This document shows, in pieces, positions 12,066 through 23,050 of a stretch of DNA of 64,000 nt. The DNA lies in NCBI GenBank assembly GCA_004794785.1, contig SJOL01007141.1:919763-983762 (forward strand), written 5' to 3'. The position numbers and the translations under genes are program-made. The notes beneath the pieces were generated by a model. It was not told where the DNA came from and did no database searches. It saw only the letters and a program-made list of their open reading frames with translations. Origin of the DNA: Opisthorchis felineus. Its lineage: Eukaryota; Platyhelminthes; Trematoda; Opisthorchiida; Opisthorchiidae. Each line of letters opens with the position of its first letter. Within the stretch, counting starts at the first letter, position 1.

Positions 12066-13067
12066 TCAATACAATGCATCGCGAATTCTGTCTGTCGGTG
12101 GAAGTCGGATTGCGATCATCAGCTTTTACAAACTAGATATGGAGATGAACTGTGTTCTCATACGTGGTGGACATAAACTCTGTTTACTTCTTATCACACT
12201 GTTGAAATTCCTTGGAATGTTTTATTTTTCGGCTGAATTGGGACTCGAAACTGTTATTTTCATCTTAAATCCACTGCAACTGTACAGTACAGTACCTAAC
12301 GATAGGGAGTACTGAACACGCGCGGAGAGCGGCGAAACATGCAGTCAAATGTCCCAGAACTGACAGCTGTCTTTGAGTAGAGTCAAGTAACCGGTAAAAA
12401 GTAACAAGTAAATAGACGGCAGAAGCTACAAATCAAGGTGCGTATGATCGATGTGAGACCAGCTGACAGTGATGGATAATTTGTTGTTATGGACTTACCG
12501 GATTGTTGTTTCACAAACTATTGCACTTGAGGTGTTCAGAAAGCCACCTGAAACGAAAACTGGGATTTGCTGGCATAAATAAACGAGAATACACGTGTGG
12601 ACCGTATCAGTGAAGTGATCAGTGAAGTGGGGAACGTCTGCAACTGATATTAACTATGCAGACTTCTCAAATACCCATCGCGCTGAAACAGAGCACCATT
12701 TCAAGCCGATTACCCGAACAAAACGGTGAAGGTTGATATCAGAGGACAAACAGGGTAAAAAAAACCAGACGAAGCTTGTGTGTGCTCATATCAGTGAAGT
12801 AATTCAATAAATGGTGCTACTTTCTCAGGTCAACACAACCAGTGTGGCAAAAGCGGTCGGCAAATGCCTGATCTGTCACTAGGCACACTCAGTCAGCTGC
12901 GTTCAGATCGTCGATAGGGCTGTGTAAACACTTTGCTGCACAAAATATGGGAGGGTTTGGCGATCGGTAAATAGCATACCACACCCTATCACCCGCAATA
13001 TAACCGGTTGGACAAACAGAGTCCTCATGTTTCTTGAATGTATCTGTTGTAGGTGGTCTCGGGAGTG
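12066..13067. other. Unassigned non-coding DNA
   Basis: Nothing recognised. A forward 85-codon frame (12058-12315) has a hydrophobic stretch but no supporting start context or splice sites. Confidence 0.4.
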
Positions 13068-13115
13068 TTAGAATTCGCGTTCACATCACTCTCGTTTGAA
13101 TGTATTTGCCAAAAA
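13068..13115 (-). mobile_element. SINE-2 terminal fragment
   Basis: GCGTTCACATCACTCTCGTTTG matches the end of the SINE-2 copies at 26.3 and 58.9 kb. The tRNA-like head is absent here. Confidence 0.4.
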
Positions 13116-14302
13116 GCACCGTGTGCGTGGGGACAAGTTCTGCCAAGAAGCATTTAACATATAGAATTTTGGTCCACAGCCCGTCGCTCAAGCATATTCT
13201 ATCACGTGAACAGGGCATGAAAGCGGAGTACTCAGTGGTATGAGACTGCCAACACTATCACCAAATCCAACTACAGCCACAGGCTACTTCCAACAAATTG
13301 TAACAGGCCTTCAGCAAGCACATTAGATGGCTCGGAGCTTCCTCAGAGTCACACCACGATATCAAAAGAACTATTGTGACAGGAGGACATTTAATACTTT
13401 CGTTAAAACCGGAGATACCGTTTAGCTGCGGAGCGGTAGAACTGACTCAAATATTCCAGACAATCTATAATCATAATAGAAAGACTAGTTGCGGCAGGAA
13501 GGCTGTATACCGCTCAAATAACAGTTTAAGCAACGCTAGATTTACTCATTTCAACGAACTCAAAGCCTGCAGTGAGAAAACTGAGGTGACTCAAGCGAGA
13601 AGCCATCAGAAAGCGCCCTAAAGGTTGACATTTAGGGTAGGGCAATGTACGGTGACAGCAAAGGCAGAGTGCGAACCTCTTTGTACGCTAACCTATTCTC
13701 TACTTGGTTAGCAGACTTCTTGGGTGGCGAACCACCGGTATATTTAGCCGAATGATCAGCACCAGCTGACCTGCATGCAAATTCCCATTACTATTCCACC
13801 AAATTCCTATTTTTATCAGTAAAGTTCTTTTGACTGAAACAGTTCTCTTCACTTGAAATAGAATGTTCATATTAACTGTAAATCTTTAATTCGTCTCGTA
13901 TCAATTGTTCCAACTGTTTGATGGTGAAAATAAAAAACGCCTATTTGTCTGCCAGAAGCTTTTGTAACAGGAATTTGAAATTTTTCACTAAAACGTGCCT
14001 CGTAGAGAGCTCTCAAAGAGTACCGTCTAAGAAAGTGTGAACACCAGTAGAGTTCGATAGATGGGAGCTGAACTTCCAGTCTGTCCCAATTTCAGAATGC
14101 GATGCAGAGAAGCCAAGCCATAAAGACAACAGCACGTGGTTTGTTAAAGAAAACCGTTACAGTACCAAGCACCTTATTCCGATGAAAGGTTACAAAACAC
14201 ACAAAAAGCAGCTTGGAACCATGAAAGTGGATCAGTACCGCAAAAGACTCCTATGGATTACAACAAACCGAGAAAATGTGATTGTATTTATGTGAGAGTC
14301 TT
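13116..14302. other. Unassigned non-coding DNA
   Basis: No repeat or gene recognised. An 81-codon forward frame (13376-13621) has no identifiable motif. Composition becomes AT-rich near 13790-13990. Confidence 0.4.
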
Positions 14303-14642
14303 CTATTGAGGAAAATGTTGGTAGCTCAGGTAGCGTAGACGGTCGTTGGCTTGTTCGCTGAGCTGGGCAATTTGATTGCAAACGTTTCATTGCCAATCGA
14401 GGTGACATCATCAGTGCGTTATTGGGGAGCGTAGTGATGCGTAGCGATGGGTTGGTGGTTGTGCCAACCAAAACCACCAACAACCAAAAACCACAACCAC
14501 CACCACCACAACCACCGACCCATCGCTACGCATCACTACGATCCCCAATAACGCACTGATGATGTCACCTCGATTGGTGATGAAACGTTTGCAATCAAAT
14601 TGCCCAGCTCAGCGAACAAGCCAACGACCATGTGAGAGTCTT
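14290..14642. mobile_element. Inverted dimer (palindrome) of a dispersed repeat with a 13-bp flanking duplication
   Basis: Arms at 14341-14463 and 14507-14629 are reverse complements with only a few mismatches over 123 bp. They are separated by a 43-nt spacer rich in CCA/CAA. The 13-mer ATGTGAGAGTCTT occurs at 14290-14302 and again at 14630-14642, as expected for a target-site duplication. The left end extends outward (GGAAAATGTTGGTAGCTCAG) as does the related copy at 18.5 kb, whereas the right arm stops at GACC. Each arm carries, on one strand, CTGATGATGTCACC...GGTGATGAAACG. Related copies lie near 18.4, 39.7, 43.8 and 53.8 kb. The mechanism that made the inverted dimer is unknown. Confidence 0.8.
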
Positions 14643-15560
14643 GTTGTGAGAATCAACGACGCGACCTGGTACATATTAGGGGTAGCAAATTTGAGGGCGA
14701 AATTCCTGGAGATAACAATCTACACTAGGACCCGGTGTAGAGTTGGTCGATGCTAAGTTTTACACACTTGAGTGCACTCAAGCCCGTTAGGATAACGAGA
14801 AATGAATACACTCGGTTTGCACCAAAATCGTGAAAAAACCCTCAGCTGATACACACGCAACAAAGGTCAAACGAATATTCACAGCACGGGAAGTCATTTG
14901 GAAGTCTTGACCAACCAGTAAACACAAATGGTAACCGGATAGTTGTTGCCTGCTTCTCTTACGAAAACCACGGCAAAGTCACAGTGAAAAACATCAGTAG
15001 CTGGTCGAAATTTGGCCAGCAAGTGGACTGCTCAAATGCATTTTACTAGGTTTGGACAAACTATTCCAGGGGATTTCCTATAAGGATTTTGTCAACAGCT
15101 GAAACCAGAATTCATAAATTTGGGACCTGAGTTTTTCCGAAGCTGATAGCCGATCTGATCTTTTGCCATGGCCTTAGGACTGCAGGGAATAGGTACCAGT
15201 TCACTGTTACTGCTTCCCATACTGTGGAAATTTCCTACCTTAATGGCGCGTTTATCAGCTGAGAATTTTGTTAGAGCTTTCATTGAGTTGATTGGCTGTT
15301 CTTCTTCAACGTGTTAATTGCCACTGAGTTTCTATAGCCAACCTGATCCCATGTAACAGTGTTCTGAATGAGTTTCATTTCCTGAAGTGAAACTACTTCA
15401 CTATCTCCGCTTCTTTTGTTTGACTATAAGCTGAGAATGTAGTGGTAGAACTATTCTTCACTATTCTGTAATAGAGCAGGAAAACATAAAAGTTCGAACC
15501 ACAATTTTTACAGTTTCATTTAGTGCTGGCAACACCTCTTGGTCTCCACCGATGATAGTT
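14643..15560. other. Unassigned non-coding DNA
   Basis: No gene or repeat recognised. Frames are short and not supported by splice signals. Confidence 0.4.
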
Positions 15561-15589
15561 CACATGAAAAGTATGACATATATTAGAGA

Positions 15590-15850
15590 ATAGGGAACAT
15601 ACCTGATGAGCCCCAAGAAGGGTGAAACAGGTCATGGGCTATAGAAGAGTTTTCAGCAACTTTATGAGTAGTGTGTTACGTCTACACAGTGTATTGCGAT
15701 ATCTCAAATATCGTACCAATTCAAATATTCGGCAGCCTGATCCAACACATTCGGTAGAAGAGCAGCATTAGAATATACACATTCAGGTGGGGTTCAGGTG
15801 AGTCTCCCGTGAAAAATTTGGTATGCAGATAAGTGCAACCATCGAATTTC
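15590..15850 (+). ncRNA. Hammerhead-repeat copy with exact CTGATGAG core and full body
   Basis: CTGATGAG is exact (15603-15610). Helix II is CCCC-AAGAA-GGGT, followed by GAAAC (15623-15627). The expected GTC has become ATA (GGGCTATAGAAGAG), which would impair cleavage. GAGTTTTCAGCAACTTTATGAGTAG then leads into the best-preserved unit body: TGTTACGTCTACACAGT, GCGATATCTCAAATATCG and GGTGAGTCTCCCGTG. The upstream helix I arm is lost. The length from the cleavage site to the end of the body gives about two thirds of the unit. Confidence 0.7.
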
Positions 15851-16320
15851 GTGCATGATTGCATGGCAACGAACCTTCATTGCTCAACACGGATTTTTTG
15901 CTATATATGCTGCCCGCGCTGTTGCTGCTTGCGATGATGGTAACGACAATGATTAGCATCACCTATACCGCTGTTGAATGTTCGTCAGCAGACTACCTGA
16001 TAAACACTGGGTAGAACCTGACCGATATTAAGCGGCCGCTGTTTTAATGATCAACAGCATCGACAACGGAGAAATCTTTGACGGATGACCCCTTGCTTCA
16101 ACGTCTATCTCTGAACCGGTTCTAGTTTTTACTGTACCACTTGGTGTTTTTATTGACTTTTACAACTATCGTTCTCAGGACTGATAAGAAGCCGGGGTTT
16201 TTGACCCTTAGGTTGTGCGCTAAACCATCTAATCTCGGACTTGAATCCACCGTGATTTGGACCTATAAGTTTGTCAGTGTAGGTCACTTGGCGACTTGAC
16301 CTAAATCACCAAAAGTGTCC
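15851..16320. other. Unassigned non-coding DNA
   Basis: No gene recognised. A tRNA-like sequence around 16195-16265 (GGTTGTGCGCTAAACC, GGACTTGAATCC) might be a decayed SINE head but has no second copy in the window. Confidence 0.35.
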
Positions 16321-16321
16321 T

Positions 16322-16350
16322 CCCATTGGTCATGGTCAGCTCGTATAAAA
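16322..16350 (+). promoter_or_regulatory. Possible polymerase II core promoter
   Basis: An inverted CCAAT box (CCATTGG, 16322-16328) lies about 20 bp upstream of TATAAAA (16344-16350), and an ATG that opens a signal-peptide-like exon follows at 16407. The spacing is ordinary for a TATA promoter. It is a motif match only. Confidence 0.3.
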
Positions 16351-16406
16351 TGAAACTTTTGTAGAAAAGCGGACTTGGATGCCTAGCAAACACTCACTTG
16401 CTGAGT

Positions 16407-16909
16407 ATGATATTCTGGTTGGTGTTCGCAGTTTTTCTAACCGTTGGTGAGTCGTTTCATTTATGCATCCACAACAAATTTGTTGATTTTGGAACAGTTC
16501 TTGTTGGCTATCTTAATCGTAGGGCTCGATTCTGCCAAAAATCGATTTCATTTTTTTCATACCAAAAGGCGTTCCCATTTCATGCTCCCTACAAAACAAA
16601 CACCGAAGAGATGGTCATTCAGACAGAGTGGTCGCTTGGGGGGGGGGATGAGTAAATTAAATCCTTCGTGTGTTTTCCAGTTTTCTTGTTTTCACTTGTG
16701 CACAAACCAGACTAGCAGTTGGTGATGTGATTTTGGAATTTAAAATAGAGATTTCGTCCTGGACTAAAGCCTGTCTATACTTAAAGGCCGAGAAGAACGG
16801 AGTAGTTTCTGGCTCGAACGATTTCGGTTCAGGTGAAAGAAGAATATACTATTCGTTTCCCCCGATCCTTAGAAAAACCTTGACTGATTCCTCTCACAAG
16901 CTTACATGA
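16407..16909 (+). CDS. Candidate two-exon small secreted protein gene
   Basis: Exon 1 (16407-16446) encodes MIFWLVFAVFLTV, which looks like a signal peptide, and stops at a GTGAGT donor (16447). A 272-nt T-rich intron ends at ACTAGCAG, and exon 2 runs 16719-16909 in compatible phase (one base plus two) to TGA. The predicted product is 76 residues, mature part starting near VGDVILEFKIEISSW, with one cysteine. No family is recognised. A TATA box lies 57-63 bp upstream of the ATG, and AATAAA occurs near 17175. Alternative acceptors (for example TTTTCCAG at 16680) would put a stop in frame. The model is an inference from splice phase, hydrophobic start and promoter motifs; the short frame could be chance. 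Confidence 0.3.
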
Positions 16910-17314
16910 TATTACTTTTTACATAATAGTCAGATGTTTCGGTATTTCGCAATTCCACGTCTTATGAGAACTACCTGCATTTTCATACCTTTATTTTATT
17001 GTATCTGTTCTTATTGAACTTCCCCTCTCCGCACTAGAAGTTGCCCAATTGCTTATCCTAATAATCTGTGCCAAACAAACATGTGAAAGTAACTAGACCA
17101 TTTTCTTGTGTTGTTCGGCGAACCTGTGCTACAGACAGTTATCAAAATTATTAGGCAGCCGAGTGGGGAGCCATGAATAAACTCTATTTACCGGTGCCAT
17201 CCTGATCCTAGCATCTTCCAAGAGAAACCATCCTCTGGATTATGAAGGAATATCGTTGTTTACATTCAACGCGCTGCACATTAGGTTACTTAAAACTTTA
17301 CGACAGCCCACTAC
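16910..17314. other. Unassigned downstream region
   Basis: AT-rich with a possible poly(A) signal AATAAA near 17175-17182. Nothing else recognised. Confidence 0.35.
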
Positions 17315-17405
17315 CAAGCCATTATAAACGAGAGATTCAGCTGAATTCAGTGGAGTCACTTGTCAAAACCATATTCGTGTGCAACTGAGAGTACTTGTTG
17401 AATGA
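17315..17405 (+). repeat. Hammerhead-repeat body fragment
   Basis: CCATTATAAACGAGAGATTCAG, then TCAGTGGAGTCACTTGTC and GTGTGCAACTGAGAG match the body segment that precedes the ribozyme in other copies. The ribozyme itself is absent. Confidence 0.6.
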
Positions 17406-18352
17406 ATGTCATTTAGAGTGACCGTCAATTTTAAAATTGAATCGACACTGCTCTGTTACCGAGTAAGTTTGACTAAATCTGGCCTCCTTGTTCTCATTGT
17501 TTTAGCCAATTCGTTGTCGTGGAAGAAGTGTGAGTTTTTCGGTTCTGTTTTATATTCCTACGTGTATGAGGAGAGTACTCGCATACACCAACGGAGTGAT
17601 TTTACAAAGTTTTATCGGTTACCACAGATTGTATAAGGTCCACGTCTAACATCTTGCACCCAGTGTATCCGATAATATTTTCGCCAGTTTTTCATCGACT
17701 CTCTAATTCCCTCTCACCTCTTGATGGTAGTCACACCACATTAAGATAGTCCTTGGAATAGCCCCTTCACATGCAGCTTTCCTATAAAGAACGGAAGGAC
17801 GAACTACGATGCATCATGTGGCAAAAAGCTGAGAGCCTCAAAATTTATTGACCGAACACGGAACTTGATATCACGTCACAAAACATATTATCTTGGTTCA
17901 TAATAGTTGGTCCATAAATTGTGTTTCTTCTGGAATGTTTATCTTCCGGCTGTTATACAGATGGCCTTTCTTAATCGACTGCACTGAAGGCAAACAGCTG
18001 TAAATTCCGTCATTCTTGTCGGATTTCACAGGGCAATTGGAACATGGATGAAGCTGAGAAACTCCTTGTCAAGCGACCTTAAGGTCATTCATCACTGCAG
18101 AATCTTCAACCCATCAGATTCTCCGTTTCGGTTGTAATTTGCTCCCTGTTTCAGTGAACAGTAAAAAGATGCAGCCTGTGAAGAGAATGCCCCCCGTGTT
18201 AGCAACAACCTGAGGGGGTGCGTGGCTTTCACAAAAAAACAGGTCACCCTGAAAAGAGACTGAATACTTCCTCAAGCTATCTCCTCTTTGGTGGATTATT
18301 CCCTACGATTCTCTATTTTTGGAGGTTTCGCCAGCTGTCGTCCAACAACATG
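17406..18352. other. Unassigned non-coding DNA
   Basis: A 76-codon forward frame (17406-17636) has a hydrophobic centre but no recognised motif. No repeats identified. Confidence 0.4.
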
Positions 18353-18355
18353 ACT

Positions 18356-18545
18356 ATATATATATATATATATTAGAGAGCTTAATGAAGCGTAGCGATG
18401 GGTCGGTGGTTGTGCTATAACAACGCACTGATGATGCCACCTCGATTGGTGATGAAACGTTTGCAATCAAATTGCCCAGCTCATCGAACAAATCAACGAC
18501 CATCTATGCTACCTGAGCTACTAACATTCTCCTCTATAGCAAACG
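18356..18545 (+). mobile_element. Single copy of the palindrome repeat, next to a (TA)n run
   Basis: A (TA)n run (18356-18374) is followed by AGCGATGGGTCGGTGGTTGTG, then CGCACTGATGATGCC and CCTCGATTGGTGATGAAACG, and the unique end CTACCTGAGCTACTAACATTC. It corresponds to one arm of the 14.3-14.6 kb palindrome with an internal deletion of about 20-30 bp after the GGTTGTG segment. It shows how far the repeat extends beyond the arm (to about 18545). Confidence 0.75.
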
Positions 18546-19125
18546 GTTTACTATAATGGAGGCAGATACTTTTCTACACATTGTATCTTATTGAAAATCC
18601 CAGAGTTTAAACCGAAAAACAAGGTCTGTCAACCCAGGGCAAGACATTTATGTCGAATGGGAATCAAACTATCTTGAGTATGCGTATCCCGAAAAGATTT
18701 CTTGCTACGTTTGCACGTAACTAAAGTTCAACCAAAGTAATAGTGTGACAGTAGTGCGGTCACTGAACGGGACTTTTGTTGAATAGGTCACTAATTTATA
18801 CCGGTGCCTGTTGTACAGCCAACACACACCTGCATTATACATAAAAAATCACGTCAAACGCATTCTGAACCTAACGGAAGCGTGAATTGCTCACTAATTG
18901 TTTCGGATACTCATATCTGCAAAGCATCCGGGTGGGAACTAGAAGCAAACGCCCCGACCAGAAAAATAAAGCTTGGAGTTCGCGAAGTGCACTCTAACGG
19001 CAGGCTTAGTTAAATCTCAGCTAAATCCCTCTTTTATGATATTAGTCTACCAAATGCGCTGCGTTATTCATACGAGAGTGATCTGAACGTGAATCCCACA
19101 AACGTTGCGACCACCCACAAAGCTT
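18546..19125. other. Unassigned non-coding DNA
   Basis: Only short frames; nothing recognised. Confidence 0.4.
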
Positions 19126-19372
19126 CCGGATTCATTCAGTTGTAGAAAACCATAAACGGCGGATTCGACTGGTATTCAGTTGAGTTTTCCGTAAAAGCCA
19201 AATCGGGGTCCAAATGAGGGTATTTGTTGACTTTTGTACAATTTGGTTCATGCAGAACATGGGGTTGACTGAAGAGAAGCTCGGGGACTGCGACGAACTG
19301 ATGAACCTTAATAGGAAAGAAGAAACCGATTGTAGGCTGTCAAAGAGTTTTCAGCAACCGTATGAGTAATCT
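19126..19372 (+). ncRNA. Hammerhead-repeat copy with exact CTGATGA core
   Basis: The body (CATAAACGGCGGATTCGACTG, GTTTTCCGTAAAAGCC, TTGTACAATTTGGTTC) leads into the ribozyme here. CTGATGAA lies at 19298-19305, GAAAC at 19322-19326 and the cleavage triplet GTC at 19339-19341, followed by AAAGAGTTTTCAGCAACC. Helix II (ACCTTAATAGGAAAGA) is partly unpaired. This copy shows that the body lies upstream of the ribozyme, while at 15.6 kb the same body lies downstream, so the family is circularly permuted. Confidence 0.7.
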
Positions 19373-19769
19373 CTTCCAAGAAAGCATGAAGTTACCAGGG
19401 GAAGCACACATACTCAAGCGGTGGTTGAGAACTGAAAAATATTCAGCGAGCTACTTCGTAAAATTACCGTGCATTCACTGAAACGAAGCTTCTAGTCTGT
19501 CATAGACTCAAAGGATACTATAAAACTGCAGATATCTTGAGAAAGTATTCATACCTTTTTAGTAGATAGATCATTTTCTGAGGCAGCTCTTACAAGTAGA
19601 CAGTGTTAACTGCGTTCACAACACACGTCTGACATTTAGGGCTTTACGAATTAACGAGAACCAGAAAACTTAGTCCTCCATGTCGAGAAAAAGTTCTGCT
19701 AATAGATCGTAAACTCAGATTGTAACTTTGATCCGTGTTTTGCTGGGTTTTTAAGAGGATAGGTTTTAT

Positions 19770-20340
19770 GTAATAAGCTTATGGATAGAACACGCCCTGT
19801 ATTGTTGTATGGGTGAGAGGCATGGCCTCTGCGAACAGATGCCCTGTCTTCAGGTTTTTAACCAACGATATCTCAAAAGCATTACTGGTGTCAGATGGCG
19901 TCAACGAATTTGTAAGTAGGTAATTCGAAAATGGGTATTTGGTTGTGAAGTGGGCTTTTCAGACATAAAAAATCCAGCCTCGGCTATCTGGTACACTTGT
20001 TGAAACGTTGTCTACCGAGAAGGGTGTTGTTCTTTGTACCTCGTCCAGAATGGCGCAAACTGCGAGGCGGACAACTTGTGTCTTGGGAGGAGGGTGTGAA
20101 AGAGATTATGAAGAATTTTGACTTTGTTGATTTGGTCGGCCTTCCAGGATGGTGGTTCAGTGACCCCTCTGCACATGACTGGAGATACTGCAAGAAATGA
20201 CAGCCAGTCGATACCAGATTGTTTGACTAAGTGCTTGGGGATGTGGGCACTTCAGAATACTTGCGACAGGCTAGCACTAGGTTTTTAACTCACCCACCCT
20301 CTTCGGTTTTTTCACTTTAAGTCTTTAAGTGTAGTTAAAT
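19770..20340 (+). mobile_element. RTE-type LINE C-terminus and 3' tail
   Basis: Forward frames with shifts give the RTE C-terminal block: LLYG-like text near 19800, then LKRCLPRRVLFFVPRPEW and LRGGQLVSWEEGVKEI (19997-20200), the signature (H-LPRR--F-----EWRK-RGGQ---W--G-KE) seen at the end of the 6.5-7.9 kb element's family. The 3' tail GGCTAGCACTAGG then TTTTTTCACTTTAAGTC (20270-20335) matches the other RTE copies. It is a 5'-truncated insertion. The reverse frame on 19984-20193 is a shadow. Confidence 0.85.
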
Positions 20341-22874
20341 GAACTTTGTTCTTGTACGGTGATAAAGCCTCAGTGTCAACTCTGATGCTCCTATCTTTGA
20401 TGATGATGCCACGTTGAAGTAAGCTATCTAGTCTCCACTGAGAGGAGATTCCAGGAACTTTCGAACTAACTCCTACCTGAAGGGGAACCCTAATTTTCGT
20501 CTCCATTACGAAGTTGTCCTTCTTCGAAGGGAAATCTCTGTCGGTGGTATCACTGTATGTTTTTACATTAGCTTAAATGCAAGATTTATCTCATGTGTCC
20601 TTTGAATTTGTGATGAACAAATCGCACGACGGAAACGTTTGAGAAACACTAGTGTGAACTGAGGCATTCAATAAAATCTCCGTTTAAGAGTATACACGAC
20701 TCAAGTACTACTTGGCATCGTTTCGCGAATTTTAGGCGTCTAAAGACTACTGTGTTCCTTTTGGATTTGTTTTTAAAATAAGCGCTCCAAACCGGATTGC
20801 TATCTGGTGAAAATTTAAGTGAAAGTTAGCTGAAATCCAACTGAGTGTGCAAAAGACCGTCTTGTTTGTCATTTGTAACTACAGTCGAGTAGCCTCCGTT
20901 TTAGGTAGCCACTCTTGTTGCGTTTGTGAATAACGCTTTCTTCACCTTATTCTAAATAAAATCTTCCGCCAGCCGTGCCTATTGATTAGCGGATCCAAGT
21001 TAAGATTTTAATTTTTGTACTAATCACTATTGAAGTTCGATTATCTTGATGAGTCACGCATAAATTTTGACAAAATGTTCCGTTAAAAATACACTTGACA
21101 TTTCTAGTTTCATAGAGATTTAGAAAGATATCTGGTTCGGTTCCAACAATCCTGTTACATAGCAAAATGATATCAGGTGCAGAAAAGTAGGGGAGCATTT
21201 CTGCAAAATAAGTTCATTTGGCTTCTTTAAATCACTTGTGCTACCCGGTTTTAAAGCGAGCAGGTAACCATGGAAACTGACACGCTTGTTTCAGTTAATG
21301 TTTAGTTCGCTTACATATCTTTTAGGAGGCTAAAGCATCGTCTTCATTTCATTTGATATGATGAGCAATTTGGTTGCCAACCCATCACCACCAAGCGAAA
21401 GTCCTTTTTTCGCGTGACCTTCCAGCATTCTGCTAAACGGCCATTTCATGAGAATCTTGCATCAAAGCCCAAAGATTAGGTCTGGTGACAACGATTAGAC
21501 GTCGTAAAATTCTAAATATCTCTTCGTTTTAGTTACTGCTAGCCAGTACTGGCCAGTGTAAAAACAATTACTAATAACTCATTGATCCGCTGCCTGATCA
21601 ATAACTGCGGTTCAAACGAAAATCCATTTTTCCGCGTGCATTCATTCACGCATTCTTAGCCCGTTTATGAATATTTGTCATGGAATGACACGGATGAAAG
21701 ACTTTATGCCAAAGATATTTTGTACTACTGTAAAAGAGAGGCTACATAATCCTTTATTCGCATTGAATGGACACATCCAAATGTGGCTTCAGGGTTTGCG
21801 TTGTATCGTGGAGTGGGTATGCCGGTAAGTTTCCGTTGAGAACTAGCAGCCGTAACCACAGCCGCTTTCTAAGTTGGTGAAAAGTGTAGCCAATAAAACT
21901 GGAAGAAATTATGAGGAAATTTTAGTCCACATTACAACTTATATTATATGAATGTCTACTTTCAGACGATTCTATTGGTCATAGCAGAAGTTAACGGACG
22001 CTCAGTGTAAGACAAGGACTTCCGTACGGTTTTGATTCGACTATTTCTTGCTAATGAGAACTGAGTCTTTACACCGTCACATGTCATCCGAAAATTTACG
22101 GTAGTTTTTAGACCCAAGGATATGTTTGAGAACAGGGAGAATTATAGATACAAACATTTCATTTTGTCTCGTCAGCCAGAAAAAGGGAAGAGGATGGGCT
22201 TTATGGCAGCTTTAAAAACAGACATTTCCATGTGAGTACAGATGGAGTAGGTCCGTTTTGGGAACGGGACGACCATACAAAATGCTTATATCTACCAGTT
22301 CCCGTGTTTTCCTTGTGTTATTCAAACTTCTGCCGGAGGAATGGCCGTCTTAAATTTCCCAAATAGGATTAGCAGAACACGCGAGATTTGATCGTTTCCT
22401 CTGTAAATTTCGGTTACATCTTCATAGAGGTCAAACTATTTTGAGCTGTAACCCCAAGTCATCTGAACAAAATGAATCTTGACAGCCCGTTCAGGTTGTT
22501 ATCGGATGATCAGAGTTCTCTGTTCTCTTGATGCATAGATAAGCACGGTGTTCTATTACATCATCATTTTTACCGTCTTTTTATTTCTTTCTGGAGGGCA
22601 GCCAACTGCTCCTAAAAATGTGCGAGACTGTTAAAAGGTTCGGGTGATAAAAAACATATTCAGAATATGCAGCGAAATGAGGACACACGGAAAAATGACT
22701 CTGGTGAACAGCTACCTATTTTGCTTGTTGGACCAAGTAGCCAATGGACTCCGCGTAACTAATGAGTGTACACTCGAATCTGGGTCACAATAACACAGAA
22801 TGCTGACGTCTTCAGCGAACGCGTAAAGGAGTGGAGTGTTACACTAAACGACGTCACCGGGTGAAACGATTATC
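20341..22874. other. Unassigned non-coding DNA
   Basis: About 2.5 kb with no recognised gene or repeat. Frames are 70 codons or shorter. This could be unique intergenic or intronic sequence, or very old repeats. Confidence 0.45.
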
Positions 22875-22879
22875 AGGAT

Positions 22880-23050
22880 ATTTTCGCAAATGAAACTGTT
22901 CACAAGGACATTGAAAACTCTTCGACAGCTGGCAACCGTTTTCGCCCTTCCTATTCGGGCTGACCAGGTAGCTGTGGTCCCCTAGTTTCCCTTCAGTCAA
23001 CGTTACATTCTGTTTGGACCCAAATTCTACGAAATTCTCCAACTACGCGA
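22880..23050 (-). repeat. Hammerhead-repeat copy, reverse strand, degenerate core
   Basis: On the reverse strand the order is AGCTACCTGGTCAGCCC, a hairpin CCCGAATAGGAAGGG, CGAAAACGG and CAGCTGTCGAAGAGTTTTCA. The GTC triplet and distal arm are intact, but CTGATGAG has become CTGGTCAG. Upstream body sequence (TAGAATTTGGGTCC) extends to about 23050. Confidence 0.65.
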
